DNA of 64,000 bases from assembly GCF_000526415.1 (NCBI RefSeq), contig NZ_JAGA01000001.1, positions 62,001 to 126,000 on the forward strand, written 5' to 3'. The DNA comes from Kallotenue papyrolyticum (GTDB taxonomy: Bacteria > Chloroflexota > Chloroflexia > Chloroflexales > Kallotenuaceae). The notes beneath the pieces were generated by a model. It made no database searches. It was not told the origin of the DNA and worked only from the letters and a program-made list of their open reading frames with translations. Below are positions 51,680-59,998 of the stretch, piece by piece. Numbering within the stretch: position 1 is the first letter of the stretch; each line of letters opens with the position of its first letter. The position numbers were made by a program, and so were the translations under genes.

Positions 51680-51845
51680 GGCGCGCCTCCAGCAAACAAA
51701 CACCAGGGCGGGATCAGCCCGCCCTGGCGTCCTCCGGCGCGCGAGCTGCCCTATCCCTGCTGTGGGTATCGGTGCTGTTTCGTGATCGCCTGGCCCCAAG
51801 GCCAGGCCTGACGAGGGTCTCCGTCCGCGTTCATAGGTGAGCTGC
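51680..51845 (-). promoter_or_regulatory. Structured mgtE leader, candidate riboswitch
   Basis: On the minus strand AGCTCACCTAT near the 5' end (51833-51843) can pair with ATAGGGCAGCT (51744-51754), closing a domain that contains GCCTGGCC/GGCCAGGC (51788-51807). An intrinsic terminator follows immediately before the Shine-Dalgarno sequence. I could not match it to the M-box, yybP-ykoY or NiCo consensus by eye. Confidence 0.5.
51693..51727 (-). terminator. Attenuator-type intrinsic terminator in the mgtE leader
   Basis: On the minus strand CCAGGGCGGG/CCCGCCCTGG (10 bp, 5-nt loop) is followed by TGTTTGTTTG and then, 3 nt later, the GGAGG of mgtE. A terminator upstream of its own gene implies conditional read-through. 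Confidence 0.65.
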
Positions 51846-51874
51846 ATTGTACACGCTGTGCTCGCGCCTGGCAA
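51846..51874 (-). promoter_or_regulatory. Promoter of mgtE
   Basis: On the minus strand TTGCCA (51869-51874), a 17-bp spacer and TACAAT (51846-51851). Transcription would start near 51839, giving a leader of about 160 nt. Confidence 0.65.
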
Positions 51875-51915
51875 GCTCCAACTTTGTTGACATGACACAA
51901 TTTTTGTTCGATCTC

Positions 51916-51944
51916 TTGACAAAGGCGTTAAGCGGTTTTATGAT
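51916..51944 (+). promoter_or_regulatory. Promoter of the ROK regulator, probably leaderless
   Basis: TTGACA, a 17-bp spacer and TATGAT, with only 6 bp between the -10 and the ATG. The start of transcription would coincide with the A of the ATG, and no Shine-Dalgarno sequence is present. Confidence 0.7.
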
Positions 51945-51950
51945 GGCGGC

Positions 51951-53156
51951 ATGCAGGGCAAGCCGGTCACTGCCGATCTGGCGCTGATGCGCGAGCTCAA
52001 CCAGGCGCTGATCCTCAACCTGGTGCGTCAGCAAGGGTTGATCTCGCGCGCCGAGATCGCCGAGCGCACGCGGCTGAGCCGTTCGACCGTCTCGGCGATC
52101 GTCAATGAGCTGATCGCCGCCGAGCGCATCTATGAGCTGAAGAAGGGCGCCTCGCGCGGCGGGCGGCGCCCGATCTTGCTGGGGCTCAACTACCGGGCGC
52201 AGTGTGCGATTGGCATTGAGCTGGCGACGACCTACCTCGACCTGGTCATCACCGATTTGCGCGCCGAGATCGTGTTTGCGCGGCGCCAGCCCTTCGATAT
52301 CAACGTTGGTCCTGAGGCGGCGTTGGCCACGGTGCAGCAGGCGGTGGAGCAGGCGCTGGCGGCGAGCGGCATCGAGTCGCATCGCGTCGCCGGGGTTGGC
52401 ATCGGCGTGCCGGGGCCGCTGGCCGGCACGGCGGCGCGCATGATTGCCCCGCCGATCATGCCCGGCTGGAACGGCGTAGTCCTCAAAGAACGCTTCAGCG
52501 CGGCGCTGCCCTACCCGGTGATCGTGGACAACGACGCCAACCTGGGCGCGTTGGCGGAGTATCGCCTCGGTGTCGGCCAGGGCATTCGCAACATGGCCTA
52601 CATCTACCTGAGCCACACCGGCATTGGCGCCGGCCTGATCCTGAACGGCGCGATCTACCGTGGTGACATCGGCTCTGCCGGCGAGATCGGCCACCTGACC
52701 ATCGCCGAGGATGGTCCGCGCTGTTCATGCGGCTCGTACGGTTGCCTGGAGGCCATGGCCGGCGTGCCGCGCCTGCTGCAGCAGGTGGCAGCGCTGACCG
52801 GTGCGGCGTCGCTCACCCTCGATGAGCTGATCGCGCGTGCACGACAGGGCGACGCGGTGGTTGCCCAGGTACTGGCCGGCGCCGGTCACTACCTTGGTAT
52901 TGCTGTTGCCAGCCTGCTCAATCTGTGCAATCCAGGGCTGGTGGTGCTGGGTGGGCCGTTGGCCGAAGCCGGTGATGCTCTGCTGGCGGCGGTGCGCACC
53001 ACTGCCGAACGCCGCGCCCTGCCGATCACGCTGCAGCAGTGTCGCATCGTGGCCGGCGCGCTTGGCGCGCACGCCGTGGCCCTGGGCGCCGCCGGCCAGA
53101 TTATTCAGGGCGTCTTCAGCCCGGCAGCGCTGGAGACGCTGGTGGAGCAATTGTGA
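51951..53156 (+). CDS. ROK-family transcriptional regulator
   Basis: 401 residues. An N-terminal winged helix is present (LVRQQGLISRAEIAERTRLSRSTVSAIVNELI). The sugar-kinase-like body includes GVGIGVPGPLAG, VDNDANLGALAEYRLG, GIGAGLILNGAIYRG and GEIGHLTIAEDGPRCSCGSYGCLE, the last with the ROK zinc-binding Cys cluster. Family members repress sugar utilisation genes and respond to free or phosphorylated sugars. It stands directly upstream of the maltodextrin-type transporter genes, so control of that operon is likely. It appears to be translated from a leaderless transcript. Confidence 0.92.
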   Translation: MQGKPVTADLALMRELNQALILNLVRQQGLISRAEIAERTRLSRSTVSAIVNELIAAERIYELKKGASRGGRRPILLGLNYRAQCAIGIELATTYLDLVITDLRAEIVFARRQPFDINVGPEAALATVQQAVEQALAASGIESHRVAGVGIGVPGPLAGTAARMIAPPIMPGWNGVVLKERFSAALPYPVIVDNDANLGALAEYRLGVGQGIRNMAYIYLSHTGIGAGLILNGAIYRGDIGSAGEIGHLTIAEDGPRCSCGSYGCLEAMAGVPRLLQQVAALTGAASLTLDELIARARQGDAVVAQVLAGAGHYLGIAVASLLNLCNPGLVVLGGPLAEAGDALLAAVRTTAERRALPITLQQCRIVAGALGAHAVALGAAGQIIQGVFSPAALETLVEQL

Positions 53157-53268
53157 GCCGTTGACCAGAACGGCACGAAAGGGGGTGGTGGCTGCCTCGT
53201 CGCACACACGTACATCGGTGGATCGTCGGTAAACGGTTGGTTGTGTTACGCAAGGAGTGAGAAACGCC

Positions 53269-54726
53269 ATGAAGCGCATTGCTTCGCTGGTCCTGTTGGT
53301 GATGCTAGCCTCGCTGCTGGCGGCCTGTGGTGGCGGCGGCCAGACCACGGCCAGCCCCAGCCCGGCTGCCAGTCCGTCTCCCGTTGCAGAAGCCTCGCCC
53401 TCGCCCGCAGCGCAAGCCTCACCTGCGCCGGAAGCTTCGCCTGCCGCCTCACCCTCGCCCGCAGCGCAAGCGTCGCCGGGCGCGACCGCCTCGCCCGCCG
53501 GTACGGCTGGCGCTGGCGATAGCTGTCAGACCAGCGCGGCCAAGGTGGACAAGCTGGTGTGGTGGACGCGCGTGCAGCAGGCCGATCCGGAGTGGGATGA
53601 GGTCCAGCAGATCGCGCAGGCCTACACCCAGCGCACCGGCACGCCGGTTGAGATCGTGAATGTGCCGGATGCCGACTTCCGCTCGCGCATGTCGGTGGCG
53701 GCGCCCGCCGGCGAGGGACCGGATGTCTTCGGCCCGGTGGCGCACGACTGGATCGGCGAGTTCGCGATCCAGCAGATTGCCGCGGAAGTGCCGCAGGGCG
53801 CGATCAAAAACCAGGACGAGATCATTGAGTCGGCGCTATCGGCGGCGACGCTGGATGGCAAGCTCTACGGCGCGCCGCTGTTTGTGGAGTCGGTGGCGCT
53901 GATCTACAACAAGGACATGGTGCCGGAGCCGCCCAAGACCTGGGATGAGCTGGTGCAGAAGGCCAAGGAGCTAACCCAGGGCGAGACCTACGGCTTCGCT
54001 TTCCCGCTGCTGGAGCAGTACCACGAGGGTCCCTTCCTGCAGGGCTTTGGTGGCTACATCTTCAAGTACGATCCGGCTAGCGGCTTCGACATCGACGACA
54101 TCGGCCTGAACAACCAGGGCAGCATCGAGGCGATCAAGTTCCTGCGTGACATGTACCACAAGCAGAACCCGCCCATGCCCGAAGTGGTGATCGACCGCGC
54201 CAACATGCACGGCGTGGTGGAGGGCATGATGGAGTCCGGCCAGCTGGCGATGACGATCAACGGCCCGTGGCGCGAAGTGCCGCTGCAGGAGGCCGGCATC
54301 AACTACGGCGTGGCCAAGCTGCCGACGCTGCCCAACGGCCAGCCGATGAAGCCCTTCCTGGGCGTGCAGGTGATCGGCGCCAGCGCCTTCAGCCAGCACA
54401 AGGAAGCCGCCTTTGATCTGATGAACTTCATCACCTGCACCGACAGCGTGGTGACCTACTTCAAGGGCAGCGCCAAGGTGCCGGTGCGCCAGAGCGCGCT
54501 CCAGGCGTCGGAGGTGCAGGCCAATCCCAACGTGGCGGTCTGGAACGAGCAGGCCAGCGAGGGCATCCCGATGCCTAACATCCCGGCGATGGCCAACGTC
54601 TGGAAGCCGTGGGGCGACGCCGTGGACGCGATCATCCCGCCGAACACGCCCGACGACCAGATCCAGCAGATCATGGACACCGCCGTCGAGCAGATTCGCG
54701 CGGCGATCAAGCAGACGCAGGGCTAA
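53269..54726 (+). CDS. Maltose/maltodextrin-type ABC transporter binding lipoprotein (MalE-like)
   Basis: 485 residues. The signal peptide ends in the lipobox LLAAC. A linker of about 55 residues rich in Ala, Ser and Pro follows, encoded by repetitive DNA. The binding fold has KLVWWTRVQQADPEWDEVQQ, GEGPDVFGPVAHDWIGEFA, YGAPLFVESVALIYNKDMVP and MTINGPWREVPLQEAGI, matching cyclodextrin or maltodextrin binding proteins. AAGGAG precedes the chosen ATG; a GTG 4 codons earlier is possible. Two permease genes follow, and GH13 enzymes next in line support an alpha-glucan ligand. Confidence 0.9.
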   Translation: MKRIASLVLLVMLASLLAACGGGGQTTASPSPAASPSPVAEASPSPAAQASPAPEASPAASPSPAAQASPGATASPAGTAGAGDSCQTSAAKVDKLVWWTRVQQADPEWDEVQQIAQAYTQRTGTPVEIVNVPDADFRSRMSVAAPAGEGPDVFGPVAHDWIGEFAIQQIAAEVPQGAIKNQDEIIESALSAATLDGKLYGAPLFVESVALIYNKDMVPEPPKTWDELVQKAKELTQGETYGFAFPLLEQYHEGPFLQGFGGYIFKYDPASGFDIDDIGLNNQGSIEAIKFLRDMYHKQNPPMPEVVIDRANMHGVVEGMMESGQLAMTINGPWREVPLQEAGINYGVAKLPTLPNGQPMKPFLGVQVIGASAFSQHKEAAFDLMNFITCTDSVVTYFKGSAKVPVRQSALQASEVQANPNVAVWNEQASEGIPMPNIPAMANVWKPWGDAVDAIIPPNTPDDQIQQIMDTAVEQIRAAIKQTQG

Positions 54727-54800
54727 GCCCGGGTGAGTCGGCGCGAAGCGCGGGTGGGTGCGGCCGGCCTGGCCGCGCCCACCGTCTCAGGAGCGATGCT

Positions 54801-55760
54801 ATGGCCTCACAGGTTCTTCTGCCCACCAGCCCGCAGGGGGGCGCCAGCGCGCCGGCGCCTCGGCGACGCACGCAGTGGGTCGCGTTTTTGTATCTCCTGC
54901 CGGTGATCATCGCCACCCTGCTGTTCACGATCGTACCGGCAGCCTACACCTTCTACCTCTCGTTCACCAACTACAGCCTATTCCACTTTCTGGAGTACGA
55001 CTTCATCGGCTTGGAGAACTACCGGCGCGCGCTGGCGATCGGCAACGAGTTCTTTCCCGTGCTGGGCTGGACGGCGATCTTCATGGTCGGCTCGACCGTG
55101 CTCAACGTCGGTACCGGCGCGCTGCTGGCGCTGATGCTCAACCATCCGCGCCTGCGCGAGCGCAACCTGTACCGGACGATCCTGATCATTCCCTGGGCGT
55201 TGCCCGGCATTCTGTTGACCCAGGTTTGGCGCGGCATTTTCAACACGCAGGGGCCGCTCAATCTGCTGCTGAGCTACGTTGGCATCGAGCGCATCAACTG
55301 GTTTGCCGACGCAACCGCCGCGCGCGTGGCGCTGTTAGCAGTTAACCTCTGGTTCAGCTACCCCTTTTTTATGCTGACCAGTTTGGCCGCGCTGCAAGCC
55401 ATTCCGCGCGACCTGTACGAAGTCGCCGATCTGGACGGCGCCGGCCGCTGGGCGCGCTTCCGCTACATCACCTGGCCGTTCATGCTCGGCGCGATCACGC
55501 CGCTGATCATTACCCAACTGGCCTACCAGTTCAACAACGCCGGTCTGATCATCCTCTTGACCGAGGGGCTGCCGCTAGCCTATCCGGGCGCGACCTACGG
55601 CGCGACCGATACGCTAGCGAGCTATGCCTATAAGCTGGTCTATAGCCTGCGTCAGTATGGCTATGCGGCGGCGTATAGCATTGTGATCTTCTTTATCGTG
55701 GCGGCCTTTACCCTCTTCAACGCCTGGTGGACCGGCTCGTTCAAGGAGGTGGAGCGATGA
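54801..55760 (+). CDS. Carbohydrate ABC transporter permease (MalF-like)
   Basis: 319 residues with six predicted membrane helices, the first at VAFLYLLPVIIATLLFTIVPAAYTF. The EAA loop that contacts the ATPase is LYEVADLDGAGRWARFRYITWP. It lacks the large periplasmic insert of E. coli MalF. AGGAG lies before the ATG; the open frame upstream of this ATG overlaps the binding-protein gene and is not translated. The stop overlaps the next start (ATGA). Confidence 0.9.
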   Translation: MASQVLLPTSPQGGASAPAPRRRTQWVAFLYLLPVIIATLLFTIVPAAYTFYLSFTNYSLFHFLEYDFIGLENYRRALAIGNEFFPVLGWTAIFMVGSTVLNVGTGALLALMLNHPRLRERNLYRTILIIPWALPGILLTQVWRGIFNTQGPLNLLLSYVGIERINWFADATAARVALLAVNLWFSYPFFMLTSLAALQAIPRDLYEVADLDGAGRWARFRYITWPFMLGAITPLIITQLAYQFNNAGLIILLTEGLPLAYPGATYGATDTLASYAYKLVYSLRQYGYAAAYSIVIFFIVAAFTLFNAWWTGSFKEVER

Positions 55761-56644
55761 CTACCGGTTCACGTGCCGCGCCACGCGCGCGCCCGCGCAG
55801 CGGCGTGCTGGCGTCGTATCGCCGGCAGCAAGCGCTGGAAGTTTGGGCCATCCGCGTGATCGTGATCCTCTTTCTGCTGGCCTCGCTCTTCCCCACGGTC
55901 TATGTGGTGCTCTACTCGTTCAAGGGTGGTGGTCGCGCGCTCTACAGCCCAACCTTTATTCCGCAGGTGCTGACGCTGGATAACTATCGCCGCCTGCTCC
56001 AGACGCAGTTCCCCACCTGGGTTTGGAATAGCCTGCTGGTCGGCCTGTCCAGCGGCGCGCTCTCGACCTTGCTGGCGACCTTTGCGGCCTACGCCTTCTC
56101 GCGCATGCGCTTCCCTGGCCGCAAGTATGGCATTCTCACGCTGTTGATCATCCAAATGCTGCCGGTCAACATGGCGGTGGTGGCCTACTTCCGCATGTTC
56201 CAACTGGTGGGCCTGCTCAACACGCGCACCTCGCTGGTGTTGATCTTCGGCATCGGTGGTGGTGCACTGGCGGTCTGGCTGATGAAGAACTTCATGGACA
56301 GCATTCCGCGCGAGTTGGACGAGGCCGCCTTTATCGATGGCGCGACGCTCTGGCAAAACTTCTGGCGCATCATCTTTCCGCTGGTGCAGCCGATGCTGGT
56401 GGCCCAGTTCATCTTCGGCTTCATCGGTGTGTACAACGAGTATATTCTGACGACGATCCTGATCCAGGATCCCAAGCTCTACCCGCTGGGCGTGGGCGTG
56501 CGCACCTTCTCGACGCAGTTCAGCACCAACTGGACCGTCTTCTGCGCCGCAGCGGTGTTGGGCTCGATCCCGATCCTGGTGATCTTTTTCCTGGCGCAAC
56601 GGCTGCTGGTGGAAGGGCTCACCAAGGGTGCGCTCAAGGGCTAG
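55757..56644 (+). CDS. Carbohydrate ABC transporter permease (MalG-like)
   Basis: 295 residues, six membrane helices beginning with RVIVILFLLASLFPTVYVVLYS. The EAA loop is ELDEAAFIDGATLWQNFWRIIFP. It forms the membrane channel with the MalF-like partner, with which it is translationally coupled. No MalK-type ATPase gene occurs in the window, so a shared ATPase elsewhere in the genome is expected. Confidence 0.9.
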   Translation: MTTGSRAAPRARPRSGVLASYRRQQALEVWAIRVIVILFLLASLFPTVYVVLYSFKGGGRALYSPTFIPQVLTLDNYRRLLQTQFPTWVWNSLLVGLSSGALSTLLATFAAYAFSRMRFPGRKYGILTLLIIQMLPVNMAVVAYFRMFQLVGLLNTRTSLVLIFGIGGGALAVWLMKNFMDSIPRELDEAAFIDGATLWQNFWRIIFPLVQPMLVAQFIFGFIGVYNEYILTTILIQDPKLYPLGVGVRTFSTQFSTNWTVFCAAAVLGSIPILVIFFLAQRLLVEGLTKGALKG

Positions 56645-56647
56645 GCC

Positions 56648-58168
56648 GTGGCAGACCGCTACAACGAGCACGCTATGCAGTACTCCATACCCACGTGGGT
56701 CACCCAGGCGGTCTTCTACCAGATCTTTCCGGATCGCTTCGCGCGCAGCGCGCGGCTCGCCAAGCCGGCCAACCTGGAGCCGTGGGACAGCGAGCCGACA
56801 ACCTATGGCTACAAAGGCGGCGATCTGCTGGGCGTGCTTGAACGCCTTGACTACCTGCAGGATCTGGGCATCACCGCGATCTACTTCAATCCGATCTTTC
56901 AGTCGGCCTCGAACCATCGCTACCATACCCACGACTACTACCAGGTCGATCCGCTGCTGGGCGGTAACTCGGCCTTCGCGGAGCTCCTGGCCGAGTGCAA
57001 ACGGCGCGGCCTGCGCATAGTGCTGGACGGCGTCTTCAACCATGCCAGCCGCGGCTTTTTCCAGTTCAACGATATTTTGGAGAATGGCCGCTTCTCGCCC
57101 TGGCTGGACTGGTTCTACGTCGATCTGCCCGAAAACGATCGTCCGATCAACGCCTATGATCATACGCAGCCGCCCGGCTATCGCGCTTGGGTCGGGCTGC
57201 ATGCGCTGCCCAAGTTCAACACCGACAATCCGCAGGTGCGCGAGTTTCTGATGCGCGTGGGCGAGCACTGGATGCGCCAGGGCATCGACGGCTGGCGGCT
57301 GGATGTGGCCGCCGAGATCACCACGCCCGGCTTCTGGCAGGAGTTTCGCCGGCGGGTGCGGGCCATCAACCCAGAGGCATATCTGGTGGCCGAGATCTGG
57401 GAGGAGTGTCCGCAGTATCTGCAGGGCGATCAGTTCGACGCGGTGATGAACTATCCGCTGACCGAGGCGCTGATCCGCTTTGTCGTCGGCGCGCGCACGC
57501 GGCGCGAGCTGGTCAGCGATCTGGGCTACCGCCCCTGGCCGCCCATGGACGCGCGCGCGTTTGCCGATCGCGTCGATGCGCTGCTGCGGCTCTACCCCTG
57601 GCCGGTGCAGTTGGCGCAGTTCAACCTGCTCGACTCGCACGACACGGCGCGCTTCCTGAGCATCGCCGACGGGGATGAGCAGAGTCTGCGGCTGGCGCTG
57701 CTGCTGCTGATGACCCTGCCGGGCGTGCCCTGCATTTACTACGGCGACGAGATCGGCATGACCGGCGGCCGGCCCGATGCCCAAGCGCGGCGGAGCTTTC
57801 CCTGGGATCATCCCGAACGCTGGAACCACGCGCTGCTGGCCTTCTTCCGCGAGGCGATCAGGCTGCGCCGGGCACATCCGGCGCTGCAAACAGGCGATTT
57901 TCAGCGGCTCTACGCCGACGATGCCCTGTACGCCTTCGCGCGCCGTGCTCCACAGGAGCACCTGATGGTCGTGGTCAATGCGGCGGCTGACACGCGCGAA
58001 GCCTTGCTGCCGCTGTCAGGCCTAGCCGCCGATCGGCAGCCGCAACGCCTGGTATGGGGCGCACCCATCAGCCACCAGCCGCGCGCCGAGGGCCTGTTGC
58101 TGCGTCTGGCGGGACGTAGCGTGGTGGTGCTGGCGGCTGCCTCTGACGCGACAGAGGTACAGCGATGA
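56648..58168 (+). CDS. GH13 alpha-glucan hydrolase (neopullulanase/cyclomaltodextrinase-like), cytosolic
   Basis: 506 residues from a GTG; an ATG nine codons later (before QYSIPTW) is also possible. No signal peptide is seen. The TIM barrel has the catalytic triad D219 in GIDGWRLDVAAE, E249 in LVAEIWEE and D332 in LLDSHDTAR, plus the conserved DGVFNHASRGF. It lacks the N-terminal beta domain of classical neopullulanases. It would cleave imported maltodextrins or cyclodextrins in the cytoplasm. It follows the MalG-like gene by 3 bp and is likely in the same operon. Confidence 0.88.
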   Translation: MADRYNEHAMQYSIPTWVTQAVFYQIFPDRFARSARLAKPANLEPWDSEPTTYGYKGGDLLGVLERLDYLQDLGITAIYFNPIFQSASNHRYHTHDYYQVDPLLGGNSAFAELLAECKRRGLRIVLDGVFNHASRGFFQFNDILENGRFSPWLDWFYVDLPENDRPINAYDHTQPPGYRAWVGLHALPKFNTDNPQVREFLMRVGEHWMRQGIDGWRLDVAAEITTPGFWQEFRRRVRAINPEAYLVAEIWEECPQYLQGDQFDAVMNYPLTEALIRFVVGARTRRELVSDLGYRPWPPMDARAFADRVDALLRLYPWPVQLAQFNLLDSHDTARFLSIADGDEQSLRLALLLLMTLPGVPCIYYGDEIGMTGGRPDAQARRSFPWDHPERWNHALLAFFREAIRLRRAHPALQTGDFQRLYADDALYAFARRAPQEHLMVVVNAAADTREALLPLSGLAADRQPQRLVWGAPISHQPRAEGLLLRLAGRSVVVLAAASDATEVQR

Positions 58169-59931
58169 GCCGCCCGGCTGTGCGTGCGCTCCTGTTGCTG
58201 GCGGCGCTGCTGGCGGTGGGGGGCTGCACCCCGCGCGGCATGCGCAGCCAGACGGAGGCGTCGCCCACGACTGCGCCCGGCCCGCCTGCCGCCACGGCCA
58301 CACCGCGCCCTGCAGCGCAGGCAGCGCCCACGCCCACGCCCGCGCACCCAACCACGGCGCCAACGCTCACCGCGATCCCCACCGCGACCGCCTTTCCGCT
58401 GGAAGCCGGCTGGTGGGACGACGCCGTCTGCTATGAAGTCTTTGTACGCTCGTTCTTCGACAGCAATGGCGACGGCGTGGGCGATCTCAACGGGCTGATC
58501 GCTAAGCTGGATTACATCAACGACGGCGATCCCGCCACTGCCGGCGACCTGGGCGCGACCTGCATCTGGCTCATGCCGGTGATGGAGTCGCCCAGCTACC
58601 ACGGCTATGATGTGGTCGATCACTACCGCGTCGATCAGGAGTATGGCACCAACGATGATTTCAAGCGCCTGATCGCCGAAGCCCACCGGCGCGGCATCCG
58701 CGTGATCGTCGATCTGGTGCTCAACCATGTCTCGGTGGAGCATCCCTGGTTCCAGGCCGCGCTGCGCGATCCGGCCTCGCCCTACCGCGACTGGTTCATC
58801 TGGTCCGCCACCGATCCGGGCTATCGCGGACCCTGGGGTCAGCCGGTCTGGCATCGCTCGCCGTTGCGCGACGAGTACTACTACGGCATCTTCTGGAGCG
58901 GCATGCCTGATCTCAACTATCGCCATCCGGCGGTGAGCGAGGAAGCGCACAAGATCAGCGCCTTCTGGCTGCGCGAGATGGGCGCGGATGGTTTTCGCCT
59001 TGACGCGATCAAGCATCTGATCGAAAACGGGCGCGTACAGGAGAACACGCCTGAGACGCATGCCTGGCTGCGCGACTATCGCGATGAGCTGGAGGAGATC
59101 CGTCCTGACGCGTTTACCATAGGCGAGATCTTCGGCGCGACGCCGATCACGCTCAAGCCCTACTATCCCGATCAGCTCGACAGCTATTTCCTCTTCAGCC
59201 TGGGCGAGCAGATCATCGCCGCCGCGCGCAGCGGCACGGCGCTGTCGCTGGTGATCGCGGCGCAGCAGGCCGAGCGCACGTTGCCCTACCAGCGCTACGC
59301 GCCGTTTCTGACCAATCACGATCAGGAGCGCGTCATGAGTATGCTGGGTGGCGACCGACAGGCGATGCGCGTCGCCGCTACGGCGCTGCTGACGCTGCCG
59401 GGACTGCCGTTCATCTACTACGGCGAGGAGATCGGCATGCGCGGCACCAAGCCCGACGAGAACCTCCGCACGCCGATGCAGTGGAGCGCCGAGCTGCCCG
59501 GCGCGGGCTTCACGACCGGCCAACCCTGGCGCGCGCCGCAGGCCGATGCCGCGGAGGTGAACGTCGCGGCGCAGGAGAACGATCCCGCCTCGCTGCTCAA
59601 CCTCTACCGCCGGCTGATCCGGCTGCACACGCGCGAGCCGGCGCTGTCACGCGGCAGCTTCACAGCGCTCAAGAGCAGCCTGCCGGCGGTGGGTGCTTGG
59701 CTGCGGCAGCACGAGGACAGCCGCCTGCTGGTCGTGTTCAACTTCGGACGCGAACCGGCGCCGGGCACGACCTTAACCTTCGATCCCGCGGGGGTGGCGC
59801 CGGGCGTGTACCAGCTCCAGCCGCTGCTGTCCGATGGCGCTCCCGTTGCGCTGCGCGTCGCGGACGATGGCCGTGCGACGTTGCCGCCCCTCGCGCCGCA
59901 ACAGGGCGCGATCTTCCGCCTGCAACCCTGA
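58165..59931 (+). CDS. GH13 alpha-amylase lipoprotein
   Basis: 588 residues. The signal peptide ends in the lipobox LAVGGC with C21, then a Pro/Thr/Ala linker to about residue 78. The barrel begins with WWDDAVCYEVFVRSFFDSNG; the triad is D280 in GADGFRLDAIKH, E321 in FTIGEIFGA and D386 in FLTNHDQERV. A C-terminal beta domain completes the enzyme. As a surface lipoprotein it would cut external starch to transportable oligomers. The start overlaps the previous stop (ATGA), so the operon runs MalE-MalF-MalG-GH13-GH13. Confidence 0.92.
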   Translation: MSRPAVRALLLLAALLAVGGCTPRGMRSQTEASPTTAPGPPAATATPRPAAQAAPTPTPAHPTTAPTLTAIPTATAFPLEAGWWDDAVCYEVFVRSFFDSNGDGVGDLNGLIAKLDYINDGDPATAGDLGATCIWLMPVMESPSYHGYDVVDHYRVDQEYGTNDDFKRLIAEAHRRGIRVIVDLVLNHVSVEHPWFQAALRDPASPYRDWFIWSATDPGYRGPWGQPVWHRSPLRDEYYYGIFWSGMPDLNYRHPAVSEEAHKISAFWLREMGADGFRLDAIKHLIENGRVQENTPETHAWLRDYRDELEEIRPDAFTIGEIFGATPITLKPYYPDQLDSYFLFSLGEQIIAAARSGTALSLVIAAQQAERTLPYQRYAPFLTNHDQERVMSMLGGDRQAMRVAATALLTLPGLPFIYYGEEIGMRGTKPDENLRTPMQWSAELPGAGFTTGQPWRAPQADAAEVNVAAQENDPASLLNLYRRLIRLHTREPALSRGSFTALKSSLPAVGAWLRQHEDSRLLVVFNFGREPAPGTTLTFDPAGVAPGVYQLQPLLSDGAPVALRVADDGRATLPPLAPQQGAIFRLQP

Positions 59932-59952
59932 AGCACGCATCTCAAACGCCAC

Positions 59953-59977
59953 CCCCCGCTCCGCTGCGGAGCGGGGG
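59953..59977. terminator. Bidirectional stem-loop between convergent GH13 genes
   Basis: CCCCCGCTCCG/CGGAGCGGGGG, 11 bp with a 3-nt loop, stands between the two stops (22 bp from each). Confidence 0.6.
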
Positions 59978-59998
59978 TGGTGCGCGGAGCGTGGCAAG

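Noticed and set aside
51885-51910. ROK operator palindrome near TTGTTGACATGACACAA
   Set aside because: Only the outer four bases on each side are complementary; the inner part is not symmetric.
53361-53510. CRISPR-like short repeats
   Set aside because: The repetition comes from Ser-Pro-Ala codons in the binding-protein linker, with no repeat-spacer structure.
55769-57961. 730-codon minus-strand open frame
   Set aside because: It spans the antisense of the permease and GH13 genes, is rich in Arg, Gln and His, and has no domain signature.
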